A stretch of DNA of 12,389 bases, taken from contig CALXAZ010000034.1 of NCBI GenBank assembly GCA_944386395.1, forward strand, positions 1 to 12,389, given 5' to 3'. Both the position numbers and the translations under genes were made by a program. Source of the stretch: an uncultured Clostridia bacterium (GTDB lineage: Bacteria; Bacillota; Clostridia; Oscillospirales; JAAYOS01). Shown piece by piece: positions 5,650 through 12,389 of this stretch; the first letter of the stretch is position 1; each line of letters begins with the position of its first letter. The notes under the pieces are model-generated. The model saw only the letters and a program-made list of their open reading frames with translations. It ran no database searches and was not told where the DNA came from.

Positions 5650-7407
5650 TTAATCTTCTGCTGTCTCTCCTGTAAGACCATACAGCTCAAGCTGTTCCTC
5701 GGTATATCCGGTTGTAATGTCTCTCTCATAATATGCTTCAAGCGCTTCCTGCTGCCACTTGATGCAATCCTCAATACCCATACTCCTCAGCTGCTCGCAA
5801 TACTCCTCGTATGTCTGCTCATTGAGAGGTATCTGCCCGGTTATAGCCTTGACTATCCATTCTTCTCCGTATGTCTTTATGTCGGATATCTTCTGGCTGA
5901 ACTCGGTATAGTGCTCCTCCGCAAGCGTCGGTACGGGCTGCGACTGATACTCAAGGTTATAGTCCCACGTCTCAAAGGTCTCTACCTTTACCTTATCCGA
6001 AAGGTTAGGTGCAAGCTCACGTGTCCAATCGTACCATGCAGCAACTGTACCGTGCGGTATTGTGTGCAGGCGCATCATCTGGCTGAGTGAATACCCGTCC
6101 TCGTTATTTGTCATAAACTCGTTGAAGCGCGGTTTCCCCTCATCGTCAAAGTAGAAGGAAAGACCCTCTGTGCCATAGTTTCTCAGCAGCGCCCCTTCCT
6201 CGGTAAACAGATAGTCCTGATACAGGCAGATAAGCTTTACTTCTTCCTCGGTTGCGGCTGTTGATATTGTTACGTCAGAATTTGTGACCCACTCAAGACC
6301 CGCTGCCGCAACAAGCACACGTTTATCGCCTTCGTTCTTGACAGGCAGCGCTACCGGGGTCCAATCCGGATTTTCAGCGTCCTTTGTCTGGATATCATAC
6401 CTATCAATGTCGATAAATGTGGTATTGCACATGCCTGTACGGTTATTCAGGTAGAGGCTATCCTTATCGCTCGATGTGCGTGTGAAGAAATCCCTGTCGA
6501 GTATCCCCTCGTCATACCATTTTCTCATCATTGTCAGATAATCATAGAGGTTCTGCCCGTCGTAAAGGGCATAATGCATGGTGCCATCTATCTGATAGAA
6601 CATGTCGTTCCTTGTCGTCATGTTGTATCCGAGCATAAGGTCGCCCATCATTCCGTTTTTCGTTCCGCAATTTATGTATCCCAGATAGTCTTCAGCAAGT
6701 CCCGCATCCCGGAATGCGATTAAGGTATCATAGTAGTCGTCATATGTTTTTATCGAATCCAGGTCTATATTCAGCTCATCTGCCCAATCTTTACGGACAA
6801 TAGTTCCTTGGAAAGTCCCCTGAGGAGTCATATTTATGTCGCGCCAGAACGCTATGCGTCCCTTGCCCGTCATTGTTGCAAGTATGCAGTCCTCGTCGAC
6901 AGCCCTGACCTTCATATAGTTCTGCATATAACCCACATAAGGCGTGAGGTCGCGGATTATGTCCTGGTCTATATATTTGTCGTAGCCGCCTATCCAGTAT
7001 GTCGGGGTATTGATAATAAAGTCCTGATATTCCTGCGACGCTATCATCAGGTTGAACTGTGTCTGCTCCTGACCGGATACAGGATGCGTCCACTCGATAT
7101 GCAGGTTTGTTCTCTTTTCCAGCTCCTGCCGAGCGGTTGAATCGTTATTTGTAACCATTCCAGTACCTGGGGTAATTGCCCGTCCGAACGCTGTAACCGT
7201 TACCGGTTCGTTACTTAGCGGCAGCTGTATCGGATATTCCCCATTTTCATCCATTTCAGCGGCAGGACCCTCTGTCGCTGCCGTCGTGCCGGACGTCCCC
7301 TCTGATATGTCGGTAGTCGCTGCGGTTGTTGTCTCCTCTCCCCCGCATGCCGCAAGCGCAAATATCAGCACCGCGACAAGCAGAAGAGACAATACTTTTT
7401 TCCTCAT
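5650..7407 (-). CDS. Lipoprotein extracellular solute-binding protein of a carbohydrate ABC importer
   Basis: The 585-residue product starts with a lipoprotein signal: MRKK, a hydrophobic core, then the lipobox LAAC with Cys21 as the lipidation site. A flexible Thr/Ser/Ala-rich linker follows to about residue 50. The rest resembles the LipO-like, family 1 solute-binding proteins (COG1653 type) of Gram-positives: PVTVTAFGRAI, LEKRTNLHIEW, then MIASQEYQDFI and IVRKDWADELNIDLD, rich in aromatic residues suited to sugar stacking. These proteins sit outside the membrane and deliver oligosaccharides to an ABC permease. No permease or ATPase gene is adjacent, so it is an orphan here. The start ATG at 7407 has a modest AAGGGA site about nine bases upstream. 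It is transcribed away from the glucan synthase gene. The saccharide substrate is unknown. Confidence 0.88.
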   Translation of the reverse strand: MRKKVLSLLLVAVLIFALAACGGEETTTAATTDISEGTSGTTAATEGPAAEMDENGEYPIQLPLSNEPVTVTAFGRAITPGTGMVTNNDSTARQELEKRTNLHIEWTHPVSGQEQTQFNLMIASQEYQDFIINTPTYWIGGYDKYIDQDIIRDLTPYVGYMQNYMKVRAVDEDCILATMTGKGRIAFWRDINMTPQGTFQGTIVRKDWADELNIDLDSIKTYDDYYDTLIAFRDAGLAEDYLGYINCGTKNGMMGDLMLGYNMTTRNDMFYQIDGTMHYALYDGQNLYDYLTMMRKWYDEGILDRDFFTRTSSDKDSLYLNNRTGMCNTTFIDIDRYDIQTKDAENPDWTPVALPVKNEGDKRVLVAAAGLEWVTNSDVTISTAATEEEVKLICLYQDYLFTEEGALLRNYGTEGLSFYFDDEGKPRFNEFMTNNEDGYSLSQMMRLHTIPHGTVAAWYDWTRELAPNLSDKVKVETFETWDYNLEYQSQPVPTLAEEHYTEFSQKISDIKTYGEEWIVKAITGQIPLNEQTYEEYCEQLRSMGIEDCIKWQQEALEAYYERDITTGYTEEQLELYGLTGETAED

Positions 7408-7701
7408 TTGCTTTATCCCTTTCTTAACTGTTACTATCTTGCAAGATTATATTAAGGATAAATTACAGAAATATTTTTCGCAATCGTTTTTCAAATTGTG
7501 AAAATAAAATTTTTATTTAAATATTCAATAACATTTATTTTACTTATGCAATATACTCACAACATGTATAAGACGGCTCTCCAAAGGTCAAAAATATTAA
7601 ATAAAAGCGCATCACAATAAAATTTTATCTTCAAGCTGAGGACCTGACGAGCTTTTCACAAGCTACTTTTCCGCAGCATTGGAGAAGAAAGCTGGTATAA
7701 A
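7408..7701. promoter_or_regulatory. Divergent AT-rich promoter region
   Basis: No gene fits in this 294-base stretch. Facing the binding-protein gene, a minus-strand TATAAT lies at 7446-7451 but has no convincing -35. Just upstream of it, two GAAAAA direct repeats (7474-7479 and 7487-7492 on the plus strand as TTTTTC), separated by seven bases, could bind an activator. Facing the glucan synthase gene, TGTATAAG near 7565-7572 is the best -10 candidate, with a poor -35. The leader from about 7630 contains three AAGCT copies (7633, 7660, 7689) and one AGCTT (7650-7654) that could pair alternatively. None of these sites is strong. Confidence 0.4.
7633..7693 (+). other. Possible alternative hairpins in the glucan synthase leader
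   Basis: AGCTT at 7650-7654 can pair with AAGCT at 7633-7637, 7660-7664 or 7689-7693. The middle pairing gives a five-base-pair stem with a five-base loop. The third copy overlaps the region between the GGAG and the ATG. Such mutually exclusive pairings can regulate translation, but the stems are short and chance is a good explanation. Confidence 0.15.
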
Positions 7702-10700
7702 ATGGACGGCAATCGAAGCACCCCGGATACTGCCGGCAGATATGTCTATCCAAAAAAATATTCCCGCAGGATACTCCGTGACATCAGGCTGATAAATTCT
7801 GTCTCGGCTGGGATATCCTCATCCTCCGGAAGCAAGGCACTCGAGTGGCTGCGAGACAACAGCTACCTTGCCGAGCGCGAGGGGCGATCGGCTGCCGCCG
7901 CGTTCAGGCACGCGGAGAGGCTCCCTTCTCGTGGCGGGGAGGCCGTTGTGTGGCAGCTGGCAGAGGAGCTTGCGCTCGGCTCGGATGAGGTATGCGAGGA
8001 TTCGCTTGAAAGCTTTCCCTCAGCCGCTCAGAAGGAAAGTCCTCTGGATGAGGCGGGGCTCTGGCTCTTCCCTGCGGCTTTAAAGGGAGCTCTTGTGGCA
8101 AAAGTGGCAGAATTTGCCCGCTCCATACCTTCCGACGGGTCGCTTCCCGATATTGGCGACGGCGGTCTTGGCAGAATATTCCGCTCGCTGCATATGCTCT
8201 CCACCGCCGACCTGCGTCCCCTCCTCCACCGCCAGAGCGCTCTGGAAAACATACTTTCCCGCGACCCATCGGGGCACTATTCCCGCATGTCCGAGGAGAG
8301 CCGCACCTTCTACCGCCGCACTCTCAGCCGCCTGGCAAAGGAGCGAGGTATATCCGAAACGGAGGCTGCCTCTCGCGCCGTTACCCTTGCCCAAAACTCA
8401 ACTGAACAAAACCGCCGTCACGTCGGGTACTATATACTCGAGCACCCTCTCGGTGGCGCACGCAAGGAAAATCGCGCAGGAAAGCTATACTTCTGCCTGA
8501 TCGGTGTGCTCACCCTTCTGCTCTTCGGAATATGCGCATACTTTACAGGGCTTTTCTCTCTGCTCCTCCTGCTTCCTGCGGGCGAGCTTGCAAAAAAGCT
8601 CTCAGACGCGCTGTTCCTCCATCTCCTCCCCCCTGACCACATCCCCCGCCTTGAGCTCAAGGACGGTATCCCGGATGAGGGCAGGACCCTCTGCGTCATC
8701 TCCGCCCTCCTTACAAAACCAGATGACGGCAGGGACTACGCAAAAAAGCTCGAAGAATATTATCTTTCAAACAGGCGTGCTGGGAAAAATCTCCTATTCG
8801 GTCTGCTTGCCGACCTGCGCGACTCCGACCGTCCCAAAGCTAAAGGGGATAGCGAGATAATGTCTTATGCCTCAGACGCGATATCTATGCTTAACAGAAA
8901 ATATGGGAACATCTTCTTTCTCTTTTCCCGTCCCAGAGTGCTCAGCAAAACAGAGGGACGATACATTGCCCACGAACGTAAGCGCGGCGCCCTGTGCGAG
9001 CTGACTGTCCTCCTGCGCGGCAGGCGCTCCCCGCTTTCCGTAGCTTGCGGCGCGCCGGAAGCGCTGACAAATACAAAATATGTCATAACTCTAGACGCTG
9101 ATACCCGTCCAGGAGTGGGAACCCTTGCCCGCCTGACCGGCGCCATGCTCCATCCCCTCAACCGTCCTGTGGTTGACATGCACTCGCGCACCGTTGTCTC
9201 AGGACACGCGCTCCTTCAGCCCAGAATTGCCACCGATCTCCCCTCTGCCTCCCGCTCGCTTTTCAGCCGGGTGTTTGCGGGTCTGGGTGGTATAGACCCG
9301 TACAGCTCCTCATCCTCCGACCTGTACCAGGACCTGTTTGGTCAGGGCAGCTTTTCCGGTAAGGGCATATTCGACGTTGAGGTATTTGACCTCTGCCTGA
9401 CAGACCGCTTTCCTGAAGAGCGGATTTTGTCGCACGATCTTCTCGAGGGCTGCTTTCTCCGCTCCGGGCTGATAAGTAATCTCGAGTTTACCGATGGTTT
9501 CCCATATAAGGCACGATCGTGGTTTGACAGAAATCACCGCTGGGTACGTGGCGACTGGCAGGCAGGAAGCTTTCTCTTCTGCCGCGACCTCTCCCTCCTC
9601 TCCCGTTGGAAGCTGCTAGACAACCTCCTTCGCAGTCTTGTGCCGGTGTTCCAGTTCTCCGCTTTTTTTGCGGGTGTCATCCTGTCCGACACACCTCTTG
9701 CCGTATTGTCCCTGGTCTCTGTGCTCTCCCCAGTGCTTTTTGCGGGAGAGGGCATCCTCAGAAGCAGAGGCAGAGAACTGGGGCAGCGCACACACTCTGC
9801 TGTGCTGCATGGCTTTAGGGGGGCGGCAATACAGACGGTCTTTTTTATCTGCTTTATGCCATTTCAGGCGTGGAACTGCATAAACGCGGTCTCTGTTGCT
9901 TTGTGGCGGATGACCGTCTCAAAAAAGCATCTGCTCAGCTGGGTGACGGCGGCCGAGAGCGATGCCCTCCCGGGCAGTATATCCGGATGCTATGCAAGGA
10001 TGTGCTTTGCCCCGGTATCTGGAGCCGTCTTTATCTCCCTTCCAGAGCTTCCCGCCCTCAGGCTGCTCGGACTTTTGTGGATACTGTCCCCTTTAGTGGC
10101 CTCCGCAATGAGCAATCAATCCTCCGTGCGCCCCCTCGGCGAAAGCGACACCGCATTCCTCCGCCGTCAGGCTGCGCTCATCTGGCAATACTTTGAGAGC
10201 TTTATGGATGAGACAAATAATTATCTCCCTCCAGACAACTTTCAGGTGCAGCCCGCCTCCGGAGTAGCAAGACGCACTTCCCCGACAAACATAGGGCTGG
10301 CGCTGCTGAGCTGTCTTGCGGCAGCAGATCTCGAGCTGTGTCCGCAGGCGCGTGCCATAAACAAGATAGAGCGTATACTCGACAGCGTCGAAAAAATGCA
10401 GAAGTGGCACGGGCATCTTCTCAACTGGTACGACACTTCTAATCTCAAGCCTCTCTGGCCGGTATATGTCTCTACAGTAGATAGTGGCAATTTAGCCGCT
10501 TGCCTTATTACCCTCGCACAGGGGCTTTCCTCTCTCGAATCCCCCGATGCAAAACGTCAGGCGGCGCGTGCAAGGCTTCTCTTCGACAATATGGACTTCA
10601 AGCCCCTCTATGACAGCGATAGAAAGCTCTTTCGCATCGGTTTTGATATTGACAGAGACGCCCCAACCGACGGGTGCTATGACCTTCTGGCTTCTGAGGC

Positions 10701-12389
10701 GCGCACGGCAAGCTTTATTGCCATCGCACGCGGAGAGGTCGACGAAGAGCACTGGCGCCGCCTTGGCCGCGCGCTTGTCGCAAGCGATGGCTACAAAGGG
10801 CTTGCAAGCTGGTCGGGCACAATGTTTGAATACTTTATGCCAAATCTGTTCATGCCCTCATACAGAGGTTCCCTCATATACGAGAGTCTCCGCTTCTGCG
10901 TGCACTGCCAGCGGGTCCATGGGGCAGCCAACCACACCCCCTGGGGTGTTTCGGAGAGCGGCTTTTTTGCCTTTGACCCCCAGATGAACTACTGCTACAA
11001 GGCCCACGGGGTGCAAAAGCTGGGATTTATGCGAGGGCTGAACCGCGAGCTTGTAATATCGCCATATTCTTCCTTTCTCGCGCTAGAAACCGACAGGCGC
11101 GCCGCATTGAAAAACCTCCGGCTGCTGAAAAAGCTTGGGCTTGAAGGCGCATGCGGGCTATACGAGGCAGCCGACTTTACCCCCTCCCGCAGAATAGGAC
11201 CCGGAAGGTTCGAGACTGTGCGCTCGTTCATGGTCCACCACCTGGGAATGAGCCTTATCTCCTGTTGCAATGCTCTCTGCGGCGGGGTGATGCAGCACCG
11301 CTTTATGTCCGACCCGGAGATGTCGGCCCACGCCCAGCTTTTGCAGGAAAAGCTGCCAATAGACGGCATAACCGTCGGCAACCTCCATCCCGAGCTTCCC
11401 GAAAAACCAAGACGGGCGGGCAGCGCGGTATACTCTGTGGAAAATATCGGGTGCGATTGCCTTCTTCCGCGCTGTACCATGCTCGGCAACGGATTTTACA
11501 GCCTTGCCATATCCGACAGCGGGCTGACGCTCTCGTCTGCCGATGGGCTTATGCTTACCCGCTTCGATGGTGACCCTGTCAGTGGAGTAAACGGTATATA
11601 CTTCTTTCTCCGTTCACCATCCGGCAAACTCTATCCGCTGGCACCCGCACCTCACTTTGACAGCGAGATAATATACAGCTCTGCCTTTGACGGACACCGC
11701 GCCCGCCTGAGGGCTTCCGCCGGCGAATTTGAAAGCGAGATAACCATCAGCGTCTCCGACAGGGACAAGGCGGAGCTGCGCGAGATATCAATATCGTCTG
11801 CCGACGGCTTTAGCGGCGAGCTTATCTGCTACTTTGAACCTGTCCTGTCAAAGCCGGAAGATTACTTTGCTCATCCCGCTTTTTCAAAGCTGTTTATCGA
11901 AAGTTCCGTCCTTCCAAATGGCGCATCCTTCCGCCGCCGGAGCCGCTCGGGAGGCGAGGAGCATTTTCTCGCTTTTCTCTGCTCTGAGGAGGGAACTGTC
12001 TCGACCTCCCGTGAGAGAGCTATTGGACGCGGGGGCTTTGCCTGGCTTAGCCGCGCCCTTTCAATGCCGTCCAAGCCCTCCTCCGGCGCAGTCATCGACC
12101 CATGCCTCCTGTTTCGCATCCCAGTCAAGATAGAGCCAACCGGCGAAAAGCAGATCTCCTTTGCCCTGTCATCCGCCCCGACCGCGGGGGATGCCCGCCT
12201 TGCAGCTGAACGCACGCTTGATCATCCTCCGCGCAGGATAACCTCGCGCATCGATGCGCTGGACGAAAGGCTTGCCCTGTCCCCAGGTGACGCGGCAGAA
12301 TGCCTTGAATGGCTCACCCCAATGCTATTTCCCATCTGCATAAAAAGGCATCCATCAGCCGCTCAAAACAGGCTTGGCCTGGAAAGTCT
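7702..12389 (+). CDS. ndvB: Cyclic beta-1,2-glucan synthase-like protein (NdvB/ChvB family), 3' end outside the window
   Basis: The frame is open from ATG 7702 through the window end: 1562 codons, no stop or frameshift, partial at the 3' end. Known family members polymerise glucose from UDP-glucose into beta-1,2-glucan, trim its length and cyclise it. The N-terminal region (1-260) includes NRRHVGYYILEHPLGGA; a membrane stretch lies at about 264-293. The GT84 domain (about 314-635) has YVITLDADT with Asp465/Asp467, MLHPLNRPVVD, GIDPYSSSSSDLYQDLFG, SHDLLEG (577-583) and HRWVRGDWQ (612-620). Further membrane segments lie between about 640 and 803. RRTSPTNIG (857-865) and NWYDTSNLKPLWPVYVSTVD (909-928) follow. 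A glycoamylase-like domain (about 1030-1190) has NHTPWGVSESGF and VHHLGMS. The carbohydrate-binding start of GH94 comes next; its catalytic part lies beyond the edge. An in-frame TGA at 7645 and the absence of other start codons fix the start; GGAG lies 17 bases upstream, a poor spacing. Confidence 0.88.
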   Translation, partial: MDGNRSTPDTAGRYVYPKKYSRRILRDIRLINSVSAGISSSSGSKALEWLRDNSYLAEREGRSAAAAFRHAERLPSRGGEAVVWQLAEELALGSDEVCEDSLESFPSAAQKESPLDEAGLWLFPAALKGALVAKVAEFARSIPSDGSLPDIGDGGLGRIFRSLHMLSTADLRPLLHRQSALENILSRDPSGHYSRMSEESRTFYRRTLSRLAKERGISETEAASRAVTLAQNSTEQNRRHVGYYILEHPLGGARKENRAGKLYFCLIGVLTLLLFGICAYFTGLFSLLLLLPAGELAKKLSDALFLHLLPPDHIPRLELKDGIPDEGRTLCVISALLTKPDDGRDYAKKLEEYYLSNRRAGKNLLFGLLADLRDSDRPKAKGDSEIMSYASDAISMLNRKYGNIFFLFSRPRVLSKTEGRYIAHERKRGALCELTVLLRGRRSPLSVACGAPEALTNTKYVITLDADTRPGVGTLARLTGAMLHPLNRPVVDMHSRTVVSGHALLQPRIATDLPSASRSLFSRVFAGLGGIDPYSSSSSDLYQDLFGQGSFSGKGIFDVEVFDLCLTDRFPEERILSHDLLEGCFLRSGLISNLEFTDGFPYKARSWFDRNHRWVRGDWQAGSFLFCRDLSLLSRWKLLDNLLRSLVPVFQFSAFFAGVILSDTPLAVLSLVSVLSPVLFAGEGILRSRGRELGQRTHSAVLHGFRGAAIQTVFFICFMPFQAWNCINAVSVALWRMTVSKKHLLSWVTAAESDALPGSISGCYARMCFAPVSGAVFISLPELPALRLLGLLWILSPLVASAMSNQSSVRPLGESDTAFLRRQAALIWQYFESFMDETNNYLPPDNFQVQPASGVARRTSPTNIGLALLSCLAAADLELCPQARAINKIERILDSVEKMQKWHGHLLNWYDTSNLKPLWPVYVSTVDSGNLAACLITLAQGLSSLESPDAKRQAARARLLFDNMDFKPLYDSDRKLFRIGFDIDRDAPTDGCYDLLASEARTASFIAIARGEVDEEHWRRLGRALVASDGYKGLASWSGTMFEYFMPNLFMPSYRGSLIYESLRFCVHCQRVHGAANHTPWGVSESGFFAFDPQMNYCYKAHGVQKLGFMRGLNRELVISPYSSFLALETDRRAALKNLRLLKKLGLEGACGLYEAADFTPSRRIGPGRFETVRSFMVHHLGMSLISCCNALCGGVMQHRFMSDPEMSAHAQLLQEKLPIDGITVGNLHPELPEKPRRAGSAVYSVENIGCDCLLPRCTMLGNGFYSLAISDSGLTLSSADGLMLTRFDGDPVSGVNGIYFFLRSPSGKLYPLAPAPHFDSEIIYSSAFDGHRARLRASAGEFESEITISVSDRDKAELREISISSADGFSGELICYFEPVLSKPEDYFAHPAFSKLFIESSVLPNGASFRRRSRSGGEEHFLAFLCSEEGTVSTSRERAIGRGGFAWLSRALSMPSKPSSGAVIDPCLLFRIPVKIEPTGEKQISFALSSAPTAGDARLAAERTLDHPPRRITSRIDALDERLALSPGDAAECLEWLTPMLFPICIKRHPSAAQNRLGLES

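Noticed and set aside
5553..5774. A 73-codon minus-strand frame overlapping the end of the binding-protein gene
   Set aside because: It runs through the terminator hairpin, lies mostly in another frame of a secure gene, and has no ribosome binding site or family likeness.
7868..10987. Several plus- and minus-strand open frames of 70-150 codons across this stretch
   Set aside because: All overlap the continuous glucan synthase frame in other frames; their Ser/Pro/Arg-rich products are shadows of a GC-rich gene.
1..12389. CRISPR array, tRNA, rRNA, SRP RNA, phage or toxin-antitoxin genes
   Set aside because: No regularly spaced direct repeats, cloverleaf-like stretches or related protein motifs were found on reading both strands by eye; a covariance-model scan was not possible.

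Overview
The window looks like chromosomal DNA from a Gram-positive member of the Clostridia, plausibly in the Ruminococcaceae/Oscillospiraceae range. The evidence is the ylxM-ffh-rpsP-khpA gene order, strong AGGAGG-type ribosome binding sites, GTG starts, and a lipoprotein whose lipobox is followed by a Thr/Ser-rich linker. The family assignment is inference. Most of the window is moderately GC-rich. The first ~985 bases are clearly AT-rich and look foreign to the rest.

Layout. (1) Positions 4-985: an AT-rich unit bounded by inverted repeats about 55 bp long, each with a hairpin. It holds a promoter, a small secreted-type reading frame broken by an in-frame TAG, and, coupled to that frame by an ATGA overlap, a 174-residue membrane-anchored protein of unknown function. 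(2) Positions 1001-3441, minus strand: a housekeeping operon for the signal recognition particle and ribosome, ylxM-ffh-rpsP-khpA. It has a near-consensus promoter at one end and a strong terminator directly after khpA; the usual next genes (rimM, trmD, rplS) are not in the window. (3) Positions 3473-4359, plus strand: the DNA-repair gene exoA (exonuclease III/AP endonuclease) with its own promoter. It converges on a permease and shares one bidirectional terminator with it. (4) Positions 4358-5557, minus strand: an SLC13/ArsB-type anion permease. (5) Positions 5603-7407, minus strand: a lipoprotein solute-binding protein of the carbohydrate ABC importer type, with no permease genes beside it. 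(6) Positions 7408-7701: an AT-rich divergent promoter region. (7) Position 7702 to the window end, plus strand: the first 1562 codons of a very large cyclic beta-1,2-glucan synthase-like protein (NdvB/ChvB type). It has a membrane-embedded GT84 domain, a glycoamylase-like domain and the beginning of a GH94 module, and no stop codon is reached.

How the genes fit together. The operon supplies the protein-targeting GTPase Ffh, its usual partner gene product YlxM, ribosomal protein bS16 and the RNA chaperone KhpA. The synthase would make beta-1,2-linked glucan at the membrane. The divergent binding protein could handle a related saccharide, but only its position suggests this.

No CRISPR array, tRNA, rRNA, transposase, phage or recognisable defence gene was seen. 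The most unusual items are the inverted-repeat unit at the left edge with its TAG-interrupted, coupled gene pair, and a large glucan synthase in a Gram-positive setting.
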